From positions 2,666,001 through 2,730,000 of the forward strand of contig NZ_JAATJL010000001.1 of the NCBI RefSeq assembly GCF_011927905.1: 64,000 nucleotides of DNA. The letters run 5' to 3'. Shown here in pieces: positions 17,598 to 25,778 of the stretch. Made by a program: the position numbers and the translations under genes. The first letter of the stretch is position 1. Each line of letters opens with the position of its first letter. Source of the DNA: Arthrobacter pigmenti (GTDB lineage Bacteria > Actinomycetota > Actinomycetes > Actinomycetales > Micrococcaceae). Under the pieces are notes generated by a model. That model was not told the DNA's origin, searched no databases, and saw only the letters and a list, made by a program, of their open reading frames with translations.

Positions 17598-17891
17598 CTA
17601 GCCGAAGCTGAGAGCGGAGGTAATCAGTGACATCAGCATGCCTCTGATCTCACCGCTTGAGAGCACGGCCACCAGAAGGGCAGCGAAACCTACCGCAGCC
17701 AATGTCGCGATGGCGTACTCGGCGGTTGCCAAGCCATCCTCTGATCGCATGAGGGCAAAGCGCCGCCTGTCCTTGCTGGGTACGGTTACGCCGGGTCGAA
17801 GCGGCGTTACCGACGCAAGCTTCTCCTGGTTGCCGAGCCGCTTCTCAGGGCCGCCGTGATCGACGTTCGTTGTAGGGGTGGGAATTGCCAT
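17598..17891 (-). CDS. Flp-type pilin, DUF4244 family
   Basis: This 97-residue protein carries the class III prepilin signal: about 55 polar residues, then G followed by LATAEYAIATLAAVGF, with Glu at +5 and Tyr at +6 as in Flp pilins, leading into a hydrophobic helix of about 20 residues and a short tail. Cleavage after that Gly would give a mature pilin of about 43 residues. I start at ATG 17891, which follows GGAGC at good spacing; upstream in-frame codons lack such a site. It is probably the major pilin. The 183-base gap before it carries a perfect 7-bp palindrome and an element shared with the cpaE upstream region. No prepilin peptidase gene is in the window. Confidence 0.88.
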   Translation of the reverse strand: MAIPTPTTNVDHGGPEKRLGNQEKLASVTPLRPGVTVPSKDRRRFALMRSEDGLATAEYAIATLAAVGFAALLVAVLSSGEIRGMLMSLITSALSFG

Positions 17892-17944
17892 GATTGCTCC
17901 TTTTGAATCTGTTTCGATCTGCATTCTGTGATGAGTCCCTGAAC

Positions 17945-17959
17945 AACGGCTGAGCCGTT
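17945..17959. promoter_or_regulatory. Palindrome in the pilin upstream region, possible operator
   Basis: AACGGCT, one central base, AGCCGTT. The 7-bp arms leave too small a loop for a hairpin, so protein binding is the more likely reading. It lies 54-68 bases upstream of the pilin start. No regulator is assigned. Confidence 0.4.
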
Positions 17960-18018
17960 TCAGCGACAATTCGAGTGTTTCGCGATCAGTGCAGCTCCGA
18001 ACGGAACATCGCTACTAA

Positions 18019-18035
18019 GTGGATAAGTTCAGTAA
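18019..18035. repeat. Shared tad element, copy near the pilin operon
   Basis: GTGGATAAGTTCAGTAA on the plus strand matches 15 of 17 bases of 21765-21781, which lies before ssd/cpaE. Both copies have the same orientation relative to the downstream tad genes, and on the minus strand both are followed by TAG at the same distance. A regulatory role is inferred from placement before the two halves of the cluster. Confidence 0.45.
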
Positions 18036-18074
18036 CTTCCGCGAAGTGTGGAGAGGTAGTGCGGACCTGCCCGG

Positions 18075-18749
18075 TCAATTGAAGGCGGGAAACAGCCCCA
18101 CCAGTATTGGGATGACCCCGAGGCACACGAACGCCGGCAATGAACACAGCCCCAGCGGAATCACCAGTTTCACGCCGAGTGCCGCTGCCCGTCGCTCAGC
18201 TTCACGGTTGCGGCGGCGCCTGTACTGTGCAGCGTGAGCATTCATAATCGCGGCAGAGGGAGCTCCCGTGGTTCCGGCGAAACGCAGGGCACGCCCCAGC
18301 TCGGCAACAGGTTCATTGGAAGGTGCCTCTGATCCCCCCGGCCCTGCCCGGGACGCCCCTGCCCACGCCACCTCCCACGGCGCCCCGAGATCGAGCGCCG
18401 TAACAACCGCCGTGAGTGCTTGTGCAACGGGCGGTGAAGCAGAACGAGCCAGAATAGTGAGTCCACGGTCAATCGACGCTCCTGCTGCAAGCATCGACGC
18501 CATCAGGTCCATCATGAGTGCGGCGTCCTCAATGCCCTCTCCTTGCAGTGTGGGCGCATCACTTGCCGCGTCGGACCGAGACGGTGAACGGGCCGTCCGA
18601 GCGGTTCCAGCACGGGGCGTGCGTCCCATCACAGACGCAGACGCGATCTCTCGCCGTCCCCAGTCTGTCCCCGCGCCATTACGCGGTGGTGACTTGTGCA
18701 GGAGCCAGCAGCTCAGCCACAGCAGGACTGCGACAAGTATGCCGGTCAT
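18075..18749 (-). CDS. tadC: TadC-like type II secretion F-domain membrane protein
   Basis: The 224-residue protein contains a T2SSF (GspF-type) platform domain: DAALMMDLMASMLAAGASIDRGL (about 75-97) is the amphipathic N-terminal helix pair, ELGRALRFAGTTGAPSAAIMNAHA matches the middle, and the C-terminus has two membrane helices (VKLVIPLGLCSLPAFVCLGVIPILVGL). The first helix at the N-terminus (about 3-15) is an additional anchor. TadB and TadC form the inner-membrane platform driven by TadA. I start at ATG 18749 behind GGAGC; it overlaps the tadB stop by 4 bases. Confidence 0.88.
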   Translation of the reverse strand: MTGILVAVLLWLSCWLLHKSPPRNGAGTDWGRREIASASVMGRTPRAGTARTARSPSRSDAASDAPTLQGEGIEDAALMMDLMASMLAAGASIDRGLTILARSASPPVAQALTAVVTALDLGAPWEVAWAGASRAGPGGSEAPSNEPVAELGRALRFAGTTGAPSAAIMNAHAAQYRRRRNREAERRAAALGVKLVIPLGLCSLPAFVCLGVIPILVGLFPAFN

Positions 18750-19459
18750 GAATGCTCCTCCGCCGCCGTTCGAACGAGCTTGCCGGACCAGATTCTCCCG
18801 GCAGCCATGAGCACGAGGCCTGCGAACAGCGCGGCGACCCCCGCGGTGGACCCCAGGAGTACCGAGAGCGGGTCCACACCGATCAGGTATGCCAGCCCCA
18901 TCCCGAAGATCGGCAACCAGGAGAGCAACCGGACGGTGGCCTTTGGACCGGCGAGCGCTGTTTGCCGCGCGGCATCGGAATCGAGTTGAGATTCGCACTG
19001 CACCGCGTAGCGTGTCAGCACCACTGTCAGCGGCGCCCCGCTGCGCTCGGAGACCTCAAGGCATGCCGCCAGGTCCTGCCACAGCACACGGAGTCCAGGA
19101 TGCCTGGTACGGGACGCGTTCTCCCTCAGGACCTCAGGCACGCTCATCCCCAGGACAGCGGCTTGATGCGCTGACCGGAGAACGGGACGTGCGAGGGTGG
19201 AGAAGACTGGGTCCGGGATATTTCCGTGCGCCTCTTGTGCGTCATTCCACAGTTGAAGGGGTGACCGCCCTGCCTGAAGTAGGCCCGCCAGTTGGTGAAC
19301 GAACAGCGGCACCTCATGCGGATCCAACACTTGTCGTTTGACGGGCAGGAATGCCTTGAAGACGAGTGTCTGCTTCGGCCGGACCGCCGCCGGACGCCGC
19401 GGCAACCCGATCACCCAGCACACCGCGAACAACAGTGCGGCTATCAGTCCGCCGGTCAC
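18746..19459 (-). CDS. tadB: TadB-like type II secretion F-domain membrane protein
   Basis: The 237-residue protein has an N-terminal membrane helix, a cytoplasmic T2SSF domain (VPLFVHQLAGLLQAGRSPLQLW, about 49-70, then DLAACLEVSERSGAPLTVVLTRYA) and two further helices near the C-terminus (VRLLSWLPIFGMGLAYLIG and VAALFAGLVLMAAG). It is the partner platform protein of TadC. The start overlaps the tadA stop by 4 bases and its own stop overlaps the tadC start, so translation is coupled along ssd-tadA-tadB-tadC. It corresponds to M. tuberculosis Rv3658c. Confidence 0.88.
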   Translation of the reverse strand: MTGGLIAALLFAVCWVIGLPRRPAAVRPKQTLVFKAFLPVKRQVLDPHEVPLFVHQLAGLLQAGRSPLQLWNDAQEAHGNIPDPVFSTLARPVLRSAHQAAVLGMSVPEVLRENASRTRHPGLRVLWQDLAACLEVSERSGAPLTVVLTRYAVQCESQLDSDAARQTALAGPKATVRLLSWLPIFGMGLAYLIGVDPLSVLLGSTAGVAALFAGLVLMAAGRIWSGKLVRTAAEEHS

Positions 19460-20649
19460 TTCAGCATCCGGTGTTCGAACAACTCAACCAATCCCTCCCA
19501 GGCGGGCCCCTGCACCGAGTTCGGACCGTTCCATGTCAGCGCCGGACGCACGATCAGCTCTCCGGCTGCGGTCATGTCGATCACCCCGATCTCCGAAACC
19601 ACCCGCCCACCTCCGGTACGCACAACATGGATGACGACGTCGAGCGCATTCGCCGCCTGCAGGGCAAGAGCGCCCGCTTCCATCCCGGCCAAAGCCCCCA
19701 GGGCAGACAGTCGCGCAGGGACACTCGACGCCGAGTTCGCGTGGATGGTTCCGCCCGCGCCGTCGTGTCCTGTGTTCATGGCCGCGAGGAGTTCCCTCAC
19801 CTCTGCGCCGCGGCACTCACCGACGATCAGCCGATCAGGACGCATGCGAAGTGCCTGGCGGACGAGTTCCGCCAGATTCACTGCGCCGCTGCCTTCCAGA
19901 TTTCCGTGGCGGCTTTCCAAACCGATCACGTGTGGATGGGCGGGACTGAGCTCAGCGGAGTCCTCCACCGTCACCAACCGCTCGTCCGGGCTACTCAGGG
20001 AAAGCAGTGCCGAGAGCAGGGTGGTCTTGCCGGTTCCGGTTGCCCCGCTGATCAGGAAGTTCAGGCGCCGGTCGACAATGCAGCGCAACGCGGCTGACAT
20101 CTCCGAGTCCACCGTTCCTGCTGACTCGAGATCGGCGAGCGAGAAGTTGCACTGCCGCTGAATGCGGATCGAGAGTAGTGTTCCCGAGGTGGACAGCGGC
20201 GGCAGTACGGCGTGGACCCGGAAACGGTCCAGACGCACGTCGACACAGGGATTCCCGTCATCCAGGCGGCGTCCACCGGCGGCGACCAAGCGTGCAGCAA
20301 GGCTTCGCACTTCGGACTCGTTCACGAAAATCTGGTCCGTGCGCCGCAGCCCGCCGCCGTCGTCGACCCAGACCGCACCCGGGCCATTGACCAGGATGTC
20401 CGTCACGGCCGGATCCTCGGCGTAGCGCTGCAGCGGACCCAGCCCCTGCAATTCGGCCCGTACCCGGTCAAGTGTGCGGAATGTTCCCTCAGAGCCGAGC
20501 AGGCGTCCGGTGGACTGCACCGCTGCAGCAAGACTTGCTCCGGTAACCGGCGCGGCATCACCGATGACAGCCTCGCGCACCTGCGCAACCATCGAGGCGT
20601 CGTCGGGCAGGGACTGCGCGATCCGGCGGGGCCGAAACTGGGAACTCAT
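19456..20649 (-). CDS. tadA: TadA/CpaF-family secretion ATPase
   Basis: This 397-residue protein is the hexameric ATPase that powers Flp pilus assembly. It has the N-terminal domain typical of CpaF (LGPLQRYAEDPAVTDILVNGPG, about 70-91), then the RecA-like core with Walker A GATGTGKTT (about 203-211), the Asp box VEDSAEL, Walker B-region DRLIVGECRGAE and the histidine box GHDGAGGTIHANSA. All residues needed for ATP hydrolysis appear present. The start overlaps the ssd stop by 4 bases. It corresponds to Rv3659c. Confidence 0.94.
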   Translation of the reverse strand: MSSQFRPRRIAQSLPDDASMVAQVREAVIGDAAPVTGASLAAAVQSTGRLLGSEGTFRTLDRVRAELQGLGPLQRYAEDPAVTDILVNGPGAVWVDDGGGLRRTDQIFVNESEVRSLAARLVAAGGRRLDDGNPCVDVRLDRFRVHAVLPPLSTSGTLLSIRIQRQCNFSLADLESAGTVDSEMSAALRCIVDRRLNFLISGATGTGKTTLLSALLSLSSPDERLVTVEDSAELSPAHPHVIGLESRHGNLEGSGAVNLAELVRQALRMRPDRLIVGECRGAEVRELLAAMNTGHDGAGGTIHANSASSVPARLSALGALAGMEAGALALQAANALDVVIHVVRTGGGRVVSEIGVIDMTAAGELIVRPALTWNGPNSVQGPAWEGLVELFEHRMLK

Positions 20650-21713
20650 GCCACCGCCGGTGAAGTCCCGGGCAGCACAGTGCTGAGTACTGACTTGCCG
20701 AAGGAACGAACAGATCGGTGACGCGCCAGCTCAAGGATGCGGCCCTGGTTCTCCGCCGCACTTGCCCCCCGTAGGTGCGGAAGGTAGCCGGCGCTGGGCA
20801 CTCCCACCGCATCGGCCACGCGGCGCGGATCGAGATCCGGTCCCAGCGGTCCCCGCACCACGACTCTCACCGCGAGGGGTTGCAGCTGAGCCACAGTGGC
20901 CCGCGCCGCGGAGACTGCCCGGACGCGGCCTGGCACCACCAGTAGAACGCTGTCGCAGTATGGAAGCAGTGAGCCGTCTGCGGACCAGCCGCGTGCGGCG
21001 TCGACCACGGCGAGATCGAATGCTGCCCTCGCAGCTTGCATCACCGGGGCCACTGCCGGTGTTCCGAGGATGCCCGGGTTGGGAGGCTCGGTGCCCATCG
21101 ACAACAGCGCGAGTCCATCCAGGGACGGTAAGGCATCAATGAGCTGGTCGGGATTCAGTGTTCCGCGTACCTCCCCGAGATCGGGCCAGCGCACCCCGGG
21201 CAGAAGTTCACTTCCCAGCGTCACCTCCAGGCCGCCGCCCAGCGGGTCCCCGTCAACCAGGAGAGTGCGCATACCGCTCGCAGCCGCGCCGGCCGCAAGC
21301 CAGCAGCTCACAGAACTTGCACCTGCTCCACCGACCGCGCCCAGCACACCGAGAACCGTTCCGTGGTCCCGCGCACGCTGCAGTTTGCCAAGGTGTTCGG
21401 CCAACCAACCCGAAGCCTGCGGCAGAACCGCCACCCTGTCCGCACCGCAGCGCGTTGCCGCCGCCCACGCCTGTGATTCCTCCCCTTCCAACCCCACCAC
21501 CACCATGTCGCTCCCGGTCACCGCATGGTGTGCATTGCCTGCATCCAGGAGCACGACGGCGGGGCGCAGCCCCAGCGCCTCCGTTACCGTTCCGGCGAGC
21601 GCCAGGTCCAGACCGGCTGCGACTGCTACGCGCGTGACCTCATCCCGGATCTGCTGGGAGGAGGCGACCAGCACCACGGCGCCGGCCTCGGGGGAAGGTA
21701 TCCACGAAGACAT
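20646..21713 (-). CDS. ssd: Septum site-determining/CpaE-like ParA-family ATPase (Ssd)
   Basis: The 355-residue protein is a MinD/ParA-fold CpaE homologue, first gene of the tad operon. The N-terminal receiver-like domain (about 1-110) precedes the P-loop region GVLGAVGGAGASSVS, which departs from the ParA deviant Walker A KGG.GKS by lacking both lysines. The switch region LLVDGDPLGGGLE is retained. The mycobacterial counterpart Rv3660c is likewise atypical and affects septation; CpaE proteins elsewhere place pilus machinery at poles. I start at ATG 21713 (MSSWIPSP); upstream codons would read through the regulatory region. Confidence 0.88.
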   Translation of the reverse strand: MSSWIPSPEAGAVVLVASSQQIRDEVTRVAVAAGLDLALAGTVTEALGLRPAVVLLDAGNAHHAVTGSDMVVVGLEGEESQAWAAATRCGADRVAVLPQASGWLAEHLGKLQRARDHGTVLGVLGAVGGAGASSVSCWLAAGAAASGMRTLLVDGDPLGGGLEVTLGSELLPGVRWPDLGEVRGTLNPDQLIDALPSLDGLALLSMGTEPPNPGILGTPAVAPVMQAARAAFDLAVVDAARGWSADGSLLPYCDSVLLVVPGRVRAVSAARATVAQLQPLAVRVVVRGPLGPDLDPRRVADAVGVPSAGYLPHLRGASAAENQGRILELARHRSVRSFGKSVLSTVLPGTSPAVA

Positions 21714-21764
21714 GCAGCCAGCCTGCGCCACAAAGACCCGCGAGAATTGGTAAATCGTGCCTAT

Positions 21765-21781
21765 GTGGATAACTTCAGTGA
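21765..21781. repeat. Shared tad element, copy upstream of ssd/cpaE
   Basis: GTGGATAACTTCAGTGA here lies 52-68 bases upstream of the ssd start and matches the element at 18019-18035 in 15 of 17 bases. It contains TGTGGATAA (21764-21772), the complement of a DnaA-box-like TTATCCACA. It also lies between the divergent ssd and polymerase genes, so it could affect either. Confidence 0.45.
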
Positions 21782-21783
21782 AA

Positions 21784-21798
21784 GTGCAGGAGTAGTCG
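21784..21798 (+). repeat. 15-bp direct repeat, left of the DNA polymerase gene
   Basis: GTGCAGGAGTAGTCG occurs here and again, identical, at 23539-23553, bracketing the polymerase gene on both sides. Both copies are close to a TTATCCACA-type sequence but on opposite sides of it. Confidence 0.8.
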
Positions 21799-21826
21799 GA
21801 CTCGGCGCGTACGCAAGAATGGAAAC

Positions 21827-23533
21827 GTGTACATCGTCCTTGCGCCGCCATCGAGCGCGCAACGCATCAACGGCAGGGACGGTGCGCAGGTTGCCTTCCT
21901 CCCGGTGGATTCTTCCGGCACCCAGGCGGGCGACGTCGTCGTCGTTGGCGCGGATGAGCTCAGCAGCACGGTGCGGCGGATGGAAAAGCCCGGCACGCGC
22001 TGGGTGTGGGACAGCACGCGGTCGTGGTATCCATCGTTGCTGAGGTCCGGGGTGTCGGTTGAGCGGTGTCAAGACGTAGCGCTCAGCCGGGAGATCATGC
22101 GCCATTCCCCGTTCTGTGCTGATACTGAATACGGTCGCGGATTACAGTCCCGCCCCGCCGAAACCGAGGACGCCGCCCTCCCGCGAGCGATCCCCGCTGC
22201 GGCGCCGTCGCCGCTGCAGGGCAGCCTGTTCGAGACTGAATCAGCCAACATCGGTCCGAGCGTCGACGACGTCGCCCGCGAGTTCGGGGACCAGCAGGAC
22301 TCGCTCGCCAAGTCCACTCATCCGGGCCGGCTGGGGCTTCTGCTCGCCGCCGAATCAGCCGGCGCTCTCATCGCGGCCGAAATGGAATTCCACGGGATCC
22401 CGTGGCGCGCCGACCTCCATGACGCGCTGCTTGAGGCCCAGCTGGGACCACGTCCACGGGAGGGGCACCGTCCGGCGGAGCTTGAAAACCTCGCCAACGA
22501 ACTACGAGCGACCCTCGGCAATCCGAAGTTCAACCCAGACTCCCCGCAGGAACTGTTGCGTGCCCTGCATCGAGCTGGAATTGAAGTTACTTCGACGAGG
22601 TCATGGGAACTCGAACGCCAGAAGCATCCGGCGATTGCGCCCCTTCTGCGGTACAAGAAGCTCAGCAGGCTCCTGACGGCGAACGGCTGGACGTGGCTGG
22701 ATACCTGGATTAGGGATGGCCGTTTTCGTCCCGAATACGTTGTGGGCGGCAGCATGTCGGGACGGTGGGCGTCGCGTGGCGGGGGCGCCCTGCAGGTCCC
22801 GCACCAGGTGCGTGATGCGGTCCGTCCGGATCCAGGGTACGTGCTCATTGTCGCCGATGCCGCCCAGCTCGAACCACGGGTCCTCGCGGCGCTGGGCCGG
22901 GACACAGCCCTCGCCGCCGCCGGGCGGGGACTGGACCTGTATCAGGGCATCGCGGACCAGGGGTTTGGCGGTGACCGATCCAAAGCCAAGATCGCGATGC
23001 TCGGTGCCATGTATGGAGCCACCACGGGCGAGTCGGGCCGGCTCATGCCCCAGCTCACACGCACGTATCCGCAGGCGATCTCGGTTGTCGAGGCGGCGGC
23101 ACGCACGGGTGAGGCGGGCGGCGTCGTCGCGAGTTTTCTGGGACGCGGCTGTCCGCCGCCTTCGGAACGCTGGATTTCCTCCCAGCGGACCAACACTGCG
23201 GCCGAACAACAGCGCGCGGACTCACTCGCCCGCTCCCGCGGCCGGTTCACGCGCAACTTCGTGGTCCAGGCGACGGCGGCTGAGTGGGCACTGTGCTGGC
23301 TTGCTGAATTACGACGCCGGTTGCGTGCGGATACGCTCGGTCTCACCCGGGCGGAGGTTGTGTTCTTTCTCCACGACGAGGTCATGCTGCACGCTCCCGA
23401 AGAGCTCGCGGCCGGTGTCGGGGCGGTCGTAGCCGACGCCGCACGCGCCGCGGCGAAGTTGATGTTCGGGGAGATTCCCGTTGAGTTTCCGGTGAACATT
23501 GTCACGGTGGATAGCTACGCTCAAGCGAAATAG
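21827..23533 (+). CDS. Family A DNA polymerase (bifunctional 3'-5' exonuclease/polymerase type)
   Basis: The 568-residue protein has polymerase A signatures: motif A LIVADAAQLEPRVLAALG (about 341-358; metal Asp in ADAAQ), motif B RSKAKIAMLGAMYGATTGE with Lys and the Tyr-Gly pair, and motif C FFLHDEVMLHAP with the catalytic Asp-Glu. The N-terminal region should be the exonuclease domain but keeps only a weak DTEYG, so proofreading is doubtful. It is shorter than Pol I and has no 5'-nuclease domain, matching the accessory polymerases annotated in many actinobacteria. Translation starts at GTG 21827. It diverges from the tad operon, and identical 15-bp repeats flank it. Confidence 0.87.
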   Translation: MYIVLAPPSSAQRINGRDGAQVAFLPVDSSGTQAGDVVVVGADELSSTVRRMEKPGTRWVWDSTRSWYPSLLRSGVSVERCQDVALSREIMRHSPFCADTEYGRGLQSRPAETEDAALPRAIPAAAPSPLQGSLFETESANIGPSVDDVAREFGDQQDSLAKSTHPGRLGLLLAAESAGALIAAEMEFHGIPWRADLHDALLEAQLGPRPREGHRPAELENLANELRATLGNPKFNPDSPQELLRALHRAGIEVTSTRSWELERQKHPAIAPLLRYKKLSRLLTANGWTWLDTWIRDGRFRPEYVVGGSMSGRWASRGGGALQVPHQVRDAVRPDPGYVLIVADAAQLEPRVLAALGRDTALAAAGRGLDLYQGIADQGFGGDRSKAKIAMLGAMYGATTGESGRLMPQLTRTYPQAISVVEAAARTGEAGGVVASFLGRGCPPPSERWISSQRTNTAAEQQRADSLARSRGRFTRNFVVQATAAEWALCWLAELRRRLRADTLGLTRAEVVFFLHDEVMLHAPEELAAGVGAVVADAARAAAKLMFGEIPVEFPVNIVTVDSYAQAK

Positions 23534-23538
23534 CGCCT

Positions 23539-23553
23539 GTGCAGGAGTAGTCG
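23539..23553 (+). repeat. 15-bp direct repeat, right of the DNA polymerase gene
   Basis: GTGCAGGAGTAGTCG starts 6 bases after the polymerase stop and matches 21784-21798 exactly. A perfect TTATCCACA follows at 23561-23569. Confidence 0.8.
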
Positions 23554-23644
23554 AGCGGGTTTATCCACATTTCAATGCCGGCCGTGGTGGGCCAGCGTCC
23601 TGCCCCCGTATCGTCGCAGGGAAGGCCTGCTACGAGGGGACACC

Positions 23645-25183
23645 GTGACGATCCTGACCATACACACTGACCAGTACGCGGCCGCGGCGCGGTGCGCAGC
23701 TTCGTCCGCCCGCCAACTCTACGAGGCGGGCGCAGCGGCTGCGGGCAATCTCGGCGCCTCGGTCGGCATGGCGGGGTGGGACACCTCCGGGGTTGGTTGG
23801 GCCTCCGCCTATGAGCCTGCCGCACGCGAGAGTCTGACGGCGCTGCACGGGCTCTCCACTGCCTGTTCCGATACCTCCTTGGCCCTGATACTGGCAGCCG
23901 AGGGTTATAGCAGCGCCGAGCACGTCGCATCACTTGGGACCAGCCCACTGATCACCCCGCCGCCGGCGGACATCCCGGATCAGTGTCTGTCGCTGAGCCT
24001 GCCTGCGGCGACTGGAGGCAATCCGGGCTTCCTTCCCGAGGGCTGGGACATCGTCGCCGGAATCGCGGGGGTCGTCTGGCCAAACGGCGATCCTGCAACT
24101 CTGCGTGCGGCGGCTGACGCCTGGTCCGTCCTGGCGGATCAGATCGACTTGACGAGGATTACGGCTCTGGGACAGGTGCGTGCCTCGGTCGCAGGGCTCG
24201 TCTCAGCCGATCTGGATCTATTGTCGGAACGTTCCGCTGTTACCGAAGGGGCAGCCGGCGAGGCAGGCGAGGCAGCGCGGGAACTGGCACGGGCCTGCCG
24301 GGACTATGCCACCAGCGTCGAGAGCGCCCATGAGGAATTGATGACCGAATGCACAGCGTTCGCCCGCGACTGTGCCCTTGCGTTCGGTCTGAGTGCCGTA
24401 GCCAGTCTGGTCACACTCGGTGGCGCATCCGCGGTTGGAGCCGCTCTGGGTGCGATACGCACCAACTTTATGGTCCTGCGGGTAACCGGCATTTTGTCCA
24501 ACCTCGGCCTGCGGGCTCTGGGAGCCAAACCGCTCCAGCACCTCATCACGCCCATCTCCCGGCTGACATCCAGGCTGAGCGCTTCCGGCCAGTTCCGCCT
24601 CGCGGCTACGCGCACCCTGAACGACGCCACAACTGCCGCGCGTATGGCTGACACGGCAATCCTTGGTGCTATCAGGCGAGGATCCGTTTTTCTCTCTCCG
24701 GCCGCCACCGTCCTCAAGCGGCCGGGATTCCGTTTGGCCGGGACCGCGCTGGACGAAACCGCAACCATGGTGAGCGGAGGCCCGCGTGCCTACCTCCTTG
24801 GGAAGGGAAGCAGTTTTATCCGCGAGAAAGGCGGCAGTATGGTTCTGGGGGCTCTGTCCGCGAACACCCGCACCATCCCCGCGTTGCAGAAAGTCACCGC
24901 AACGGTCAGGGACATACACGGCCAAGGATCACAAAGTGGCTTCTTCAAGGTGGTGACCTGGTCCAGGGCGGCGCAGGAACGCATCGACACGGCGAACGGT
25001 GTAGTGGACAGGCTCTCCAATCCTTCCAGCCTGGTCCGATCGCCCGGTCGGCTCGCGCAGCCCCAACAACAGGCCGTCCGGTGGCCGCCGCGCCTCACAG
25101 AGGTGCATCGCGCTCCCTCGACTCATCCCACGGTCCAGACCACCCCAAGCCGTCAAAGAGCCGGGCAAGCAGCAGCCCAGTGA
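23645..25183 (+). CDS. T7SS-type polymorphic toxin N-terminal region without a recognisable toxin domain
   Basis: The 512-residue protein looks like the export half of a type VII-secreted toxin. Residues 1-95 resemble a WXG100-like helical protein (GWDTSGVGWASAYEP). Residues about 128-170, EGWDIVAGIAGVVWPNGDP then LRAAADAW, match the N-terminal segment of CpnT-like and other actinobacterial toxins. A hydrophobic Gly/Ala-rich hairpin follows (FGLSAVASLVTLGGASAVGA, about 239-258). The last 200 residues contain no nuclease, ADP-ribosyltransferase or NADase motif that I recognise. The stop lies 89 bases inside the convergent Nudix gene, suggesting a truncated or eroded 3' end. No WXG100 partner, immunity gene or EccC is adjacent. 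The start is GTG behind GAGGGGA. Confidence 0.6.
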   Translation: MTILTIHTDQYAAAARCAASSARQLYEAGAAAAGNLGASVGMAGWDTSGVGWASAYEPAARESLTALHGLSTACSDTSLALILAAEGYSSAEHVASLGTSPLITPPPADIPDQCLSLSLPAATGGNPGFLPEGWDIVAGIAGVVWPNGDPATLRAAADAWSVLADQIDLTRITALGQVRASVAGLVSADLDLLSERSAVTEGAAGEAGEAARELARACRDYATSVESAHEELMTECTAFARDCALAFGLSAVASLVTLGGASAVGAALGAIRTNFMVLRVTGILSNLGLRALGAKPLQHLITPISRLTSRLSASGQFRLAATRTLNDATTAARMADTAILGAIRRGSVFLSPAATVLKRPGFRLAGTALDETATMVSGGPRAYLLGKGSSFIREKGGSMVLGALSANTRTIPALQKVTATVRDIHGQGSQSGFFKVVTWSRAAQERIDTANGVVDRLSNPSSLVRSPGRLAQPQQQAVRWPPRLTEVHRAPSTHPTVQTTPSRQRAGQAAAQ

Positions 25184-25778
25184 AGCCCCAGATCGTAACG
25201 CCGTCCACGTCGAAGGCCGGAGTGCGGTGCGAGCGGTTCCCGCGCCGGACGACCGCGGTGAAACGCGCCTCGGCGGAAAGAAGATCTGCAACCGGCGCGC
25301 GAAAAACATGGGCAGACTCCGCCTGATCCACTACCCGTATGGGCGTAGGGGACCTCCACCAGGCCAGCACGGGAGTGACCAGGAAATTGCTGACGGGCAA
25401 TCCCACTTCGGGGAGCTCCCCCAGGATCTCCACACCCGACGGGTCAAGGCCCGTTTCTTCCTCCGCTTCGCGAAGCGCCGCAGCGCAGGGCCCGGCGTCG
25501 TCTGCGTCGATCTTTCCGCCAGGAAAGGCAACCTGGCCCGGATGGTTTCGGAGCGTACCCGCCCGGGTAACGAATAGCAGGTCGAGCTCATCCGGAACGA
25601 CCTCGGAGTGCACCTTGGAGGGCTTGTCATCCAGCTGCCCGAACAGAATCAGCACGGCAGCAGGCCGGGCCACGGCCAGGTCAATGCCCCGCCATTGCCA
25701 GGACTCACGGAAGTGTGCCCCCGGCCCGATCGCCTCGGAACGCTTCGCGAAACCGCGAAGTTCGCCGTAAGCGCTCAT
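25095..25778 (-). CDS. CoA pyrophosphatase-type Nudix hydrolase (NudL-like)
   Basis: The 227-residue protein carries the CoA-Nudix extension [22 protein letters not shown] (split here as LLFVTRAG and [13 protein letters not shown]), which distinguishes CoA pyrophosphatases, directly followed by the Nudix box ending [11 protein letters not shown] (about 102-112). Such enzymes hydrolyse CoA or its thioesters to 4'-phosphopantetheine derivatives and 3',5'-ADP. It corresponds to M. tuberculosis Rv3672c and lies next to nth as there. The start overlaps the nth stop by 4 bases. Its last 89 bases overlap the opposite-strand toxin-like gene. Confidence 0.9.
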   Translation of the reverse strand: MSAYGELRGFAKRSEAIGPGAHFRESWQWRGIDLAVARPAAVLILFGQLDDKPSKVHSEVVPDELDLLFVTRAGTLRNHPGQVAFPGGKIDADDAGPCAAALREAEEETGLDPSGVEILGELPEVGLPVSNFLVTPVLAWWRSPTPIRVVDQAESAHVFRAPVADLLSAEARFTAVVRRGNRSHRTPAFDVDGVTIWGFTGLLLARLFDGLGWSGPWDESRERDAPL

